From positions 12,849,918 to 12,913,917 of the forward strand of contig JASEVX010000010.1 of the NCBI GenBank assembly GCA_031761405.1: DNA of 64,000 nt, read 5' to 3'. Under the pieces are notes generated by a model. That model did not search any database and was not told the origin of the DNA. It saw only the letters and a program-made list of their open reading frames with translations. This stretch comes from Serripes groenlandicus (lineage: Eukaryota > Mollusca > Bivalvia > Cardiida > Cardiidae). The translations under genes were made by a program, and so were the position numbers. Shown piece after piece: positions 28,436-38,458 of this stretch; the stretch's first letter is position 1; every line of letters begins with the position of its first letter.

Positions 28436-28593
28436 TTGACAGAGATTTATAACATTTTGACTAGAATATTTTCAAAGTCTTTTTTATTGAAATACTGCAG
28501 ATTCGTCTCATTTGGTGAAGCAATTTCTTATTTTACTACAATGTTTTCAAAATTCATCTGCTTAAGAGGCGTCAGTATGCGTCTGTATGAGGT

Positions 28594-28757
28594 TTTGAAA
28601 ACATAGTGACAAAACGTGCAATTTCTCCTTTTGCCACAATGTTTTCCACTTTCTGTCATAGGTTATATATCCATTCAACTATGGAGATTTTCCATGTTTT
28701 GACAAAATACGTTCAAAGTCGTCTGCTGCAGAATTGTCGTATGAGGGAAAGGGTTAA
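28594..28757 (+). mobile_element. TTAA-MITE, left-truncated
   Basis: It starts inside the element at TTTTGAAAACATAGTGAC and ends TATGAGGGAAAGGGTTAA. One arm of the palindrome is deleted (ACAAAACGTGCAATTTC remains). Confidence 0.8.
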
Positions 28758-28797
28758 AACTTCAATAAACAAGATTGCCATTTTGAGCTGGTGTCAA

Positions 28798-29312
28798 GGC
28801 TAGAGCGATCACCTGAGAAATGCATTATGCGATTACCACAATAACTCAATTTCTTTTTACCAATCCACATGTATGGCTTGAAGGAATCTGTTAGAGCGTC
28901 ACTCAAGAAATTTTTTCTACAAAGTTGTATTTAGAAATTGGCCAGATAGATTCGGAAAAGAAGATTTTTAAAGTTTTGACTTACTAAAGCCATATAAGGC
29001 AGTCAACAGCCCGACCCCTGGTGGCCTTGTTTTTCTACCAGTCAAGCAACATGGCCTGAAGGAATCTGGTAGACCTGGGTCACCCAAGAAAAATTTCTAC
29101 AAAGTTATTTAGAAATTGGCCAGATAGATTCGGAAAAGAAGAAGGAATTTGCTAAGAACATTTCGAGTATTGCTTTCGTAGAAGTTTCATTCCAATTGAC
29201 CTGCTGGTTTCAGAGGAGAAGATGTACGTTAACGGATGATGGACGATGCATGCCAGATAACGGACGCAGGTCGACAAAGGGCAATTACAATAACTCACTT
29301 CAGGCGAGCTAA
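28798..29312 (+). repeat. Short element R8 (AGGTGAGC family)
   Basis: Units contain TGGCCTGAAGGAATCTG, ACAAAGTTATTTAGAAATTGG and CCAGATAGATTCGGAAAAG. The end reads AGGCGAGCTAAAAAA. It is related to 34440-35742. Confidence 0.6.
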
Positions 29313-29365
29313 AAAAATAAATATTCATATCAATGATTTATCAGCTTTTTATTTTATTTTTTATA

Positions 29366-29452
29366 ATGAGCAATTTCTCCATTTTCCATATTTTTGCGGG
29401 TATGTTTTCAAAGTCGTCTGATGCAGATTTGTTGTATGTGGGAATGGGTTAA
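29366..29452 (+). mobile_element. TTAA-MITE, right-half fragment
   Basis: ATGAGCAATTTCTCC leads to TTGTATGTGGGAATGGGTTAA. The left half is missing and is replaced by R8. Confidence 0.6.
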
Positions 29453-29575
29453 TAGTCGCCGGGCAGGAGCCCGCGACTTCTATTTTTAATAGGTTTTCTG
29501 AAATCACATGGGAGGGGGGATTTATTATTAGAAAGAAACACATTTAGATGTCTTGAACATATAACAATTGTACAT
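29452..29575 (-). repeat. Repeat R1, right-end fragment
   Basis: The reverse complement matches about 525-652, including the terminal hairpin (AGTCGCCGGGC and GCCCGCGACT). Confidence 0.65.
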
Positions 29576-29763
29576 ATAACGTATTTTGTCAAAAAATAGA
29601 AAATCTCCATAATTGAATGGATAACCTATGACAAAAAGTGGAAAACATTGTGGCAAAAGGAGAAATTGCACGTTTGGTGCAATTTCTTCTTTTGTCACTA
29701 TGTTTTCAAAAAGCCGTCTGCTACAGAGGCGTCAGAAAGCGTCTATATGAGGGAAAGGGTTAA
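29575..29763 (-). mobile_element. TTAA-MITE, left-truncated
   Basis: It starts at ACGTATTTTGTCAAAAAATAG and ends TATGAGGGAAAGGGTTAA. The palindrome is GCACGTTTGGTGC. Confidence 0.82.
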
Positions 29764-30067
29764 GGTTACTCAAGTCGTCAACAAGGATGCTCCTGGGAAT
29801 CTTAGTTTATATGTCGCCATAACAACACATTTTTGACCATTTTATATATCCCAAATGTGTCTAAAAGAAGCCATTTAATGTGCACTTCGTGCAAACATTT
29901 CATATTTATAACTGCATCTTATAAAACGATGTAGCTATAATTGCATTTTCCCTTTTTCCGTATGCAGAGAGATTATGAAAAGATTTTGGCAAAAAGAGAA
30001 ATTGCTTCTTTTGCCAGATTGTTTTCAATATTTTTAGCTCTTGAAATCATCTTTTGCAGCAGAGTAA

Positions 30068-30346
30068 AATGGCTTGAATAATTTTGGTAGAGGGGAACTT
30101 AAAAGGAACATTTTTGTGAATTTATTTTCAAATTTGGTCAGTGGTTTTTTGAGATATCATTTAAGGATTTTTAGTTCTGGTGGCCATCGATCATGGGGTG
30201 GATCTGTTTCAACACTTTTGGAGGGCTAACTGAGGAAATTTCCCGTGAAATTATATTGAGATCGAGCAAGTAGCTTTAGAGATGAAGATTTGATTGAAAA
30301 GACTACCCACAATGGCTCGAGATCTATGGTCAGCTGACCTAAAAAC
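30068..30346 (+). repeat. Diverged R8-type unit
   Basis: AAAATGGCTTGAATAATTTT and GTGGTTTTTTGAGA blocks resemble the units at 34440-35742. It ends GTCAGCTGACCTAAAAACC. Confidence 0.45.
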
Positions 30347-30387
30347 CTATGATTTTGTCCCCCCACCTTTAAGACTTATGTATTGCT

Positions 30388-30582
30388 TTAACCCTTTCCC
30401 ACGTGCAACAAATCAGCAGCCGGCAACTTTGAAGAAAGTTAGTCAAAAATATGGAACTTCTCTATAAATGGAAGAAAAACCATTGAATAATGAGAAATTA
30501 TTTTTATCTTTTGTCACAATGTTTTCAAAAGAGGTTTGCTGCAGAGGCATCGGAAAGCTTCAGTATGTGGGAAAGGGTTAAT
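30388..30582 (-). mobile_element. TTAA-MITE, internally reduced
   Basis: It begins TTAACCCTTTCCCACGTGC and ends GTATGTGGGAAAGGGTTAA. The palindrome is missing one arm. Confidence 0.7.
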
Positions 30583-30714
30583 TACTTGCAGGTCGTTATT
30601 AGAGTAGAAACGTGGAACTGTCCATTAGGAGCAATTTAACACTTCTGTAATATAATTGAAATATTGTTGAAAATGGGCACAAAATGTTTCCAGTACCAGA
30701 TTGCTAATCCACAT

Positions 30715-31190
30715 AAAATAACACAGCCAAAGATCACGAGTTTACCATTTATCCATTGTACTAGATTATCATTTGTCCATTGTAGATTATGATTTATCCA
30801 TTTGAGATTGTCATTTATCCATTGGGGAGTGCAATTTAGCCATTGGAGATTGGCATTTATCCCTTGATGAGTAATTATCCATTGGAGATTGTCATTAATT
30901 ATCAATGGAAGATTGTATTTTATCCATTGCAGGTTGTATACTTTATTAATGGAAGATTGTATTTTTTCCATCGCAGGTTGTATTCTATAAGTGGAAGATT
31001 GTATTTTATCCATTGCAGATTGAATTTTATCCATTGCAGATTGTCATTAATTTTAAATTTATGATTGGAGATTGTTATTTTTCAATTGAAGATTGTTATT
31101 TATCCATCATAGAGATTGTCATTTTTCAATTGTAGATTGTCATTTATCCATTGAAGATTGTTATTTATCCATTAGAGATTGTCATTTTTC
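30715..31190. repeat. Imperfect ~20-bp tandem array (TTTATCCATTGGAGATTGTCA)
   Basis: About 20 degenerate copies of a 19-22-bp unit alternate TATCCATTG and AGATTGTCATT. It opens short frames in both strands, which are by-products of the periodicity. Confidence 0.75.
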
Positions 31191-31194
31191 AATT

Positions 31195-31480
31195 GTAGGA
31201 ATTTAAATGTCTTGTACATATTACAATTGCGCTTGTTTAAAAACACTAAGTTATGACACATCTAAAATGTAATAAATATTCTGATGTTTTAAGTATTTGC
31301 AGTTTTTTTATTTTGACTCGCATTTATGTTTTTTTGTTTTATTTACAAAGACATTTCAGTCCCTATTAGACTTGCAGCAGACTGTTATGTGTCAATATTG
31401 AGATAAAAATCATGTTGAATTCTCCTTTTAATAGCAATTTTAACTTACTGAATGTTATTTTCATGCTCAAAGAGATGTCT
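31195..31480 (-). repeat. Repeat R1, copy without the MITE (empty site)
   Basis: The reverse complement matches the parts of 69-566 outside the MITE. At 31440-31443 a single TTAA stands where the first copy carries a TTAA-MITE (103-337), with conserved flanks on both sides. Confidence 0.85.
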
Positions 31481-31976
31481 TGATTTGTTAAGAATGCATT
31501 TAATAATGTTTATCCATGTATATCTAAAATATGAACTGTTTCTAAGCTAAAACTGTTGATCACGTCTCACAAATTTATGCAAATTTGAGAGGATTCTTTT
31601 GAGTATCAACAACAAAGGGTTTGCTTTAATAATAAGAGAGAAATTGTGGGGAAAAGAGCTGAATACCCCTCCTTATCTGGACCTCTGGACCGTTCCGTCC
31701 CGTCATGCATATGCCTTTTGATGCATCTGTAACAAAAAACTTTTAAAAACATTATAATGAGCAATTTCCCTTTTTGCCACAATGTTTTCTACTCTATCAG
31801 AATGAAGTTTCATATATAGGTGATTAACAATTTATCCAATTTTCATGTTTTTAACTTTATTCAATAGTTTATAATTCTTTCACTCAAGGATGTGCATTTC
31901 CAGTTTTGCCTTGATTTTTAACAAAGTGATCTGCGAAAGATTTATTATGGGAAAGAGTTCATCTTAATCTCATTTT

Positions 31977-32207
31977 TTAACACTTTCCCACATATAAACA
32001 CTTTCTGAGGCCTCTGCAGCAGACGACTTTTGAAAAAATTGTGGCAAAAGGAAAAATTGCTCAAAACAAGCAATTTCTCCATTTGCCACAATGTTTTCAA
32101 CTTTGTTCAGTAATAATACCCTTCATTTAAAGAGGTTTTCTGTGTTTTTGTCTAGATATTTCTTAAGTTGTCTGCTGCAAATCTGCTGAATATTGTAAAG
32201 GGTTATT
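31977..32207 (+). mobile_element. TTAA-MITE, older subtype
   Basis: AACACTTTCCCACATATAAAC is at the left and TATTGTAAAGGGTTA at the right. The palindrome is GCTCAAAACAAGC. Confidence 0.7.
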
Positions 32208-32707
32208 AGCTACTGTCCTTGCCACATATCTGCACTAAAATTATCAGGCGTTGAATATGTCATCTCTGTTGCTGCAGGCCATCATGCTCTCCATGCAGCC
32301 TCTATGAATGGAAAAACACTGGATATGGAGCGGAATAGGTGCATTTTGATATTTTATTGAAAATATTGTGATAAAAGAGAAGAGAAACTATACACATTTA
32401 AGAAATTTCTCCTTTTTCCACATTGGATTCAAAAGTTTTATGTCACAAAGGTGGTAAATGTTCCCCTCGACAAGACAGAGACTAATTAGAAAACTATAAT
32501 AGGCTTGAAAAGGGAATTAAATGGAGGATATATGCATGAAAGCCAGAACTCCAATAGTGAAATACATTATTGATTGAGTGATAATCAGCCAATCACTCAT
32601 AACTGATTGCCTTTCTCTTTTTTAAATATTTCAAAGGAGAAAATAATATTCTTCCACAAATTATCGTTAACTAGGTAAATGTTAGCATTTTTGACCTGTT
32701 ACGTAAC
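32208..32707. other. Intergenic DNA, no gene
   Basis: A faint MITE-like interior lies near 32360-32440. Otherwise nothing is recognised. Confidence 0.35.
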
Positions 32708-32841
32708 AATTAACCCAAGTTCCACACATGCAGACATGTTTTGACACATTTGCAGCATTTGAAAAAACATTTTCAATAGTTTTGCACGCCTGTCTGCATA
32801 ATGGTCTGCTGCAGACTTGTCGTATATGGGAAAGGGTTGAC
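32708..32841. mobile_element. TTAA-MITE, degraded remnant
   Basis: TTAACCCAAGTTCCACACATG is at the left and TCGTATATGGGAAAGGGTT at the right. The interior is mostly lost. Confidence 0.5.
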
Positions 32842-32889
32842 TAATGCACAGACATGGCTTACATTTATAATTATGTCCATCACTCCAAT

Positions 32890-33070
32890 TTAACCTTTTC
32901 CTACATACAACAAATCTGCAGCAGGCAAATTGGTAAACATACATAGTCAAATATTTGAAATATGGAAAGTATGATAATTGAAATGAGTTGAAAACATTGT
33001 TGCAAAAGGAGAAAATGCGCATGATAAGCATTTCTCCTTTTGCCACAATGTTTTCAATTGTTGTTTATAA
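32890..33070 (-). mobile_element. TTAA-MITE, right end lost
   Basis: It begins TTAACCTTTTCCTACATAC. The palindrome region (GCGCATGATAAGC) is present, but no right terminus follows. Confidence 0.6.
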
Positions 33071-33140
33071 GGCAAGCTCTAGTTATATGTGGCGAGAAAC
33101 TGTCACCATTTCCTTCATACAAACTATTCGTGATACCTTC

Positions 33141-33370
33141 TTAACCCTTTCCAACATACGACAATTCTGCAGCAGATGACTTTGAACATATTTTGTCAAA
33201 AAATAGAAAATCTCTATAATTGAATGGATAACCTATGACTAAAAGTGGAAAACATTGTGTCAAAAAGAGAAATTGCACATTTTGTGCAATTTATTCTCTT
33301 GTCACTATGTTTTCAAAAAGCTGTCTGCTGCAGAGGCGTCAGAAAGCGCCTACATGAGGGAAAGGGTTAA
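33141..33370 (-). mobile_element. TTAA-MITE, full copy
   Basis: TTAACCCTTTCCAACATACG is at the left and TGAGGGAAAGGGTTAA at the right. The palindrome is GCACATTTTGTGC. Confidence 0.88.
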
Positions 33371-33417
33371 ACAATGCAATTTCTCCATTTTTCAGAATGA
33401 TTTCCCCAGAGAATTTA

Positions 33418-33465
33418 TGTATTTATTTATTAGGGTTTTATGCCGCTTTCAACAATATTTATTAG
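33418..33465 (-). mobile_element. SINE 3'-tail fragment
   Basis: TTTATTTATTAGGGTTTTATG and GCCGCTTTCAACAATAT are the reversed SINE-A tail. The rest is absent. Confidence 0.6.
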
Positions 33466-33487
33466 ATCTGTTTAAAAAGTAACCTCC

Positions 33488-33721
33488 TTAACCCTTTCCC
33501 TCATATAGACGCTTTCTGACGCCTCGATCTGCAGCAGACGGCTTTTTGAAAACATAGTGACAAAAGAAGAAATTGCACAAAACGTGCAATTTCTTCTTTT
33601 GACACAATGTTTTCCACTTTTCGTCATAGGTTATCCGTTCAATTATGGAGATTTTCTATGTTTTGACAAAATACGTTCAAAGACGTCTGCTGCAGAATTG
33701 TCGTATGAGGGAAAGGGTTAA
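33488..33721 (+). mobile_element. TTAA-MITE, full copy
   Basis: It has complete ends. The palindrome is GCACAAAACGTGC, the GCAC/GTGC variant. Confidence 0.9.
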
Positions 33722-33959
33722 TACGTGAATTCTCACAATTTTTGTCTGCAGATTATAACTTTTAAAATTTTGAATCCAGTAAACCGTTAAACAAAAGCAA
33801 TGAGAGAAATAACTGCAATTAAGTGATTAATGATTAACCCCACAATAATTATACTGCCTTAAATGACAGATAAATGTGTGGTTAATCTTGACCTGTGTTC
33901 TTAGTGGTTTTCAACCTAATTTTGTGCCAAATATTATTTTTAAAAAATCTATCAATCTT

Positions 33960-34192
33960 TTAACCCTTTCCCTCATAGAAGCTTTCTGACGCCTCTGCAG
34001 CAGACGGCTATTTGAAAACATAGTGACAAAAGAAGAAATTGCACAAAACGTGCAATTTCTCCTTTTGACACTTTAATGTTTTCCACTTTTAGTCATAGGT
34101 TATCCATTCAATTAAAGAGATTTTCTAATTTTTGACAAAATATGTTTTAAATGTCGTCTGCTGCAGAATTGTTGTATGAGGGAAAGGGTTAA
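33960..34192 (+). mobile_element. TTAA-MITE, full copy
   Basis: It has complete ends and palindrome GCACAAAACGTGC, with a small insertion (TTTAA) after the right arm. Confidence 0.88.
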
Positions 34193-34351
34193 TGCATCTC
34201 TATACAAGACTTTTTTTCTGCAAATTGAAAAACTAGATGCCCACAGGTATAATGTTGAGCCCCCTTCAATGGTTTTGTCACAGACATTATATTGCTCTTC
34301 CATGCAATTGCAATACAGACTGACAATTAAAGAGTTGACCTGATATCAGTT

Positions 34352-34396
34352 TATTAACCCGTCCCTCATACGACAATTCCGCAGCAGACGACTTTG
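34352..34396 (-). mobile_element. TTAA-MITE, left-end fragment
   Basis: TTAACCCGTCCCTCATACG, then GCAGCAGACGACTTTG, breaks off shortly before the R8 element. Confidence 0.65.
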
Positions 34397-34439
34397 CTAG
34401 TTCAGAGAAAGAAATCATACTTATAGGGACTTTGATAGA

Positions 34440-35742
34440 AAACAAGAGGGCCATGATGGCCCTATATCGCTCACCTGATTTAATAGAACTTCAATAGTTT
34501 TCAAAGTTTTTTACTCTAATACATATAAGGAAAACAAGAAACCCCCTGGTGGCCATGTTTTTCAACGGATCAGATTAATTTGAACAACCTTGGTAGAAGG
34601 TTAACCAAGGAGCATTTGTGCCAAATATTTTTTAAATCAGGCAGGTGCTTTTGGACAAAAAGATTTTTAAAGATTTTACAATGCACATATAAGGAAAACA
34701 AGCCCCGCCCCTGGCAGCCATGTTTTTCAATGGATTGGATTAATTGGAAAAATTTTGATAGAAGGTCCCCCAATGAAGATTTGTGTCAAATTATCTTTAA
34801 ATCATGCCAGTACTTTTTGACAAGAACATTTTTAAAGATTTTACAATGCACATATAAGGAAAACAAGCTCCGTCCCCTGGCGGCCATGTTTTGCAACGGA
34901 TCGGAAATATTTGAACAATCTTGGTAAAGGGTGACCCAAGGAACATTTGTGAAAAATAATTTTCAAATCGGGCTTATACTTTTGGACAAGAAGATTTTTA
35001 AAGTTTTAACAATGCACATATAAGGAAAACAAGATCCGCCCCCTGGCGGCCATGTTTTTCAATGGATCGGAAATATTTGAACAGTCTTGGTAAAGGGTAC
35101 CCCAAGGAACATTTGTGCAAAATAATTTTTAAATCGGGCCAGTACTTTTGGACAAGAAGATTTTTTAAAGTTTTAACAATACACATATAAGGAAAATAAG
35201 CTCCGCCCCCTGGCGACCATGTTTTTCTACGGATTGGAAATATTTGAACAATCTTGGTAAAGGGTGCCCCAAGGAACATTTGTGCAAAATAATTTTCAAA
35301 TCGGGCCAGTACTTTTGGACAAGAAGATTTTTAAAGTTTTAACAATGCACATATAAGGAAAATAAGGTCTGCCCCCTGGCGGCCATGTTTTTCAACGGAT
35401 CGGAAATATTTGAACAATCTTGGTAGATGGTAACCCAAGGAACATTTGTGCAAAACAATTTTCAAATCGGGCCAGTACTTTTGGACAAGAAGATTTTTTA
35501 AGATTTGGCAATTTTCCCCTTTTCTGATGCCGCAGCAACCAAAGTTCTACTTGGAATTAATTTCTTTGAACAACTTTGAAAGAGTACCAATTCCTGTGAA
35601 GTTATTTTGAAATCTGTCAGTTGGTTTAGTAGGAGAAGTCATTTGTAGGAAATTGTTAACAGACACCGACGACGACGCCGGACGCCGGACGGTGATAGAT
35701 CACAAAAGCTCACCTTGCACTTCGTGCTTAGGTGAGCTAAAA
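34440..35742 (+). repeat. R8 element with ~166-bp tandem units
   Basis: The left end is ACAAGAGGGCCATGATGGCC followed by CGCTCACCTGA. The right end is CACAAAAGCTCACC...TTAGGTGAGCTAAAAA. Between lie about six units, each with CACATATAAGGAAAACAAG, CCCCCTGGCGGCCATGTTTT and GGGCCAGTACTTTTGGAC. Spacings between successive CACATATAAGG motifs are 165-167 bp (34683, 34849, 35014, 35181, 35347). Short open frames here follow the unit period and are not genes. Confidence 0.8.
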
Positions 35743-36189
35743 ACAAGTATTCAAAACTGTGCCATTATAGATGGATTTTGACACATCTTCAACTGACAAT
35801 TTCTGAAAACATAATGAGCACATTCTCCTTTTATCACAAATATTTTTTGATACAGTCGCATATTGATAGATCTGCAAAACACACCTATTAAATACCATAT
35901 GGTAACAGGAGAAATTGTTCATAATGAACAACTTCTCCTTTTGCCACACTATTTTCAGTTCTTTTCAGTTGTATTAATTCTACTTCATTTATAAAGATGT
36001 TTCAAACTTGTGTAGATTTGTTGTATTTGGATAGAGGTTTATTTGAAGTATAGACTTGCATGAGCACAGTTTCCAATATTTTTCCACAATGAAAATTAAG
36101 GACAAACTGCTATTGCTATCATATAAGACTTGTTTTCTTATTTATCATACCTTCTTTTTCTTATAGTTACCTCATACAGGACAAATAGT
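35743..36189. other. Intergenic DNA with degraded MITE pieces
   Basis: Interior TTAA-MITE-like palindromes (GAAATTGTTCATAATGAAC) occur near 35910. No ends and no gene are seen. Confidence 0.4.
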
Positions 36190-36370
36190 GTCTTTCCCAC
36201 TTGTAGACGCATTCTGACGCATCTACAGAAGACGACTGTTACAAACATTGTGGAAAAAGTTGAAATTGCTCATAATGATAATAATTAGACTTATTCATGG
36301 AGATTTTTCATGTTTTTGCCAATATATTTTCAAAGTCTTCTGCTGCAGATTTTTTGTATGTGGGAGCCCT
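36190..36370 (+). mobile_element. TTAA-MITE, degraded
   Basis: GTCTTTCCCACTTGTAGACGC is at the left and TTTTGTATGTGGGAG at the right. The palindrome is reduced. Confidence 0.5.
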
Positions 36371-36448
36371 TCCCCGACGTATTAAAATTACTGCTGTCTG
36401 TTGCATATATTAATATGGGAAAGGATTGATAGGAAAAGATGGTAATAA

Positions 36449-36700
36449 TTCGAGGGCTTGGCGTGAAACAGTTGTAACTTAAAACCTATTTTGAAAACCC
36501 TGGTTTAGGGGCAATTTCGACCCTTTTGTAAACAATGCAAATTTAGGTGACAATTTGCTCAGAACGAGCAATGGCACCTAAATTTCCATTGTTTACCAAG
36601 AAAAATGATTTAACGCTTATAAAGACTTTATGGCGAGGCAATTAACCTTGGTAAAAAATTACCAATTTTAGTTACAACCGTTTCACGCCAAACCCTCGGT
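36449..36700. mobile_element. Foldback MITE with 9-bp target duplication (MULE-like)
   Basis: Inverted ends are CGAGGGCTTGGCGTGAAAC (left) and GTTTCACGCCAAACCCTCG (right). It is flanked by ATGGTAATA at 36440-36448 and 36701-36709. An internal palindrome, AATTTAGGTGACAATTTGCTC to GAGCAATGGCACCTAAATT, is present. No ORF is seen. Confidence 0.75.
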
Positions 36701-36775
36701 ATGGTAATAGTGCCAGGGGAAAAACAAGTCTTTTGATGGACAGACAGTGTCAGGGTCAGATTGAACAGACAAACA

Positions 36776-36945
36776 GTCCTTTCCCTCATATAGACGGTTT
36801 CTGACGCCTTGGAACGTGCAATTTCTCCTTTTGCCACAATGTTTTCCATTCTTTACAATGAAAGAAGACTTAATAGAGGCTTACCATATTTTTGCCTAGA
36901 TGTTAATGAAGTCGTCTGCTACAAGCAGTATGTGGGAAAGGGATA
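36776..36945 (+). mobile_element. TTAA-MITE, internally deleted
   Basis: GTCCTTTCCCTCATATAGACG is at the left and GTATGTGGGAAAGGGATAG at the right. The left arm of the palindrome is deleted, with GACGCCTTGG joined to AACGTGC. Confidence 0.7.
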
Positions 36946-37200
36946 GTCCCATCCATTTTTAGCTTTTCCTTTGGATCATTAACCCAGTTAGTTACCTGAC
37001 ATAGGCGTATGTTAACCCCTTTACCCCTTTACCACTTGCAGACACATTTTGACGCAGCTTTAGCAGAGGACATTTGAAAACTGTGAAAAAAGATAAAATT
37101 GCTCATAATGAGCAAATTACTTCCCCGGTTTCAATGTTTTCAGAAACTGATATTGTCTATTGCAGAGGGATCAGAAGGTTCTGTATGAGGGATGATCAAG

Positions 37201-37433
37201 TTAACCCTTTCCCCCATACAACAAATCTGCAGCAGACGACTAAGAAAACATACCCGAATTTTTTTGGAAACTCCGTCCCTTTAAATGAAAGTACAAAGAT
37301 TGGATAGAGTTGAAAACATGGTGACAAAAGGAGAAATTGCTTGTTTTGAGAAATTTATCCTTTTGTCACAGTGTTTTACAAAAGTCGTCTGCTGCAGAGG
37401 CATCAGAAAGCGTCTGTAAGTGGGAAAGGGTTA
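37201..37433 (-). mobile_element. TTAA-MITE, full copy
   Basis: TTAACCCTTTCCCCCATAC is at the left and GTAAGTGGGAAAGGGTTA at the right. The palindrome is GCTTGTTTTGAGA. A degraded copy precedes it (about 37023-37190). Confidence 0.82.
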
Positions 37434-37976
37434 GGGTTAATTGATACGAGTACTCAGTTGAAAGATTTCATGAATATTTTGTGATCTTTTCTGCTCTTGG
37501 GACACATTGTCAGAGTCGATTAATGTCATTTAATGATGTTCCACATATCAACGCTTTCCAACGTGACTGCTGCAGTCCATATATGACCCTTATTCGAACT
37601 TGGCCTAGATATCATCAGGACAAACTTTCTGATAAAGTGTTAACAAGCAAATGTTGACGGATGAATCAATACTTTTGTATTCATCTGCAAAAGTTTACAA
37701 AATGGTTGCATGAGAATGTGTATCCGGTAAACACAAACGTTCTGATAGATGATCAAGTTAAATGGACCATTATTGCTGTATGTGGGAAAGGGTTAAGGTA
37801 TTCAGTTAGAGATATAATCTTGTTTATGGACAATATTATTGTTGATTGTTTATGTTTAAATAGAAATCTTAATCAGAGCCAACATTCTATGCACATTTTA
37901 CGGTTAACTTATCAAAACTGCAACTTGGGCCAAGCTAAACTTATGGCCAGTGCTTATGCATATATATTTGTTTAAG
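37434..37976. other. Intergenic DNA, no gene
   Basis: A MITE right end (TTGCTGTATGTGGGAAAGGG) stands near 37772-37795. An open frame at 37661-37975 runs across it and shows no domain. Confidence 0.4.
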
Positions 37977-38186
37977 ATAAACCCTTTCACATGTACAACA
38001 AATTGGTTGCAGACCACTGGAATCATCTGGAGAAAAAATGTAAAATCTCTTTATTTAAAGTTTCATCATGAAGTTGAAAACATGACGGCAAAAAGAGAAA
38101 TTGCTCCTTATGAATAATTTCTCATCTTGCCACACTGCTTACAAAAGACATCTGCAGAAAGCGTCTGTATGTGGGAAATGGTTAAA
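37977..38186 (-). mobile_element. TTAA-MITE, diverged
   Basis: GATAAACCCTTTCACATGTAC is at the left and GTATGTGGGAAATGGTTAA at the right. Confidence 0.65.
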
Positions 38187-38242
38187 AAACGAATTTGACA
38201 CATTTAATATGCTGACAGCTTATGTCAAGCATTCAAATTCAC

Positions 38243-38427
38243 CATGGCCAATTGGTACCGTAAGCATCTGGGGATTAGGAACCTGGTACCAGGGTTTGAT
38301 CCCCAGGAACGGCACAGGGGTCATGGTGGTGTGTACTTGGGCAAGGCACATTTCCTAGCCTTTTACTGGTTTGTCGCTGTGATAAAACTGACATAATGTT
38401 AAAAATGGCGTAAAACCCCAATGAACC
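38243..38427 (+). mobile_element. SINE-A in sense orientation directly upstream of the GPCR exon
   Basis: A degraded tRNA-like head (B-box AGGGTTTGATCCCC), the body GTCATGGTGGTGTGTACTTG, and tail TGGCGTAAAACCCCAATGAAC are visible. It ends within 1 bp of the T-run that forms the polypyrimidine tract at 38428. It is 5'-degraded and no target duplication was found. Confidence 0.8.
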
Positions 38428-38443
38428 TTTTTTTTTTTTCCAG
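38428..38443 (+). promoter_or_regulatory. Polypyrimidine tract and 3' splice acceptor of the GPCR exon
   Basis: A run of 12 Ts is followed by CCAG, then 15 bases of 5'UTR before the ATG at 38459. This suggests an upstream non-coding exon joined just before the start codon. Branch-point-like sequences (CTGAC near 38387, TGAAC near 38422) fall within the SINE. The acceptor call is by motif only. Confidence 0.55.
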
Positions 38444-38458
38444 ATAAAAGAACAAATC

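Noticed and set aside
30636..31064. 132-codon minus-strand frame with MDKIQSA-type repeats
   Set aside because: It follows the ~20-bp tandem array; a periodic repeat gives periodic peptides without selection evidence.
34580..35279. Open frames of 67-115 codons on both strands
   Set aside because: They repeat with the 166-bp unit of the R8 element and carry no domain.
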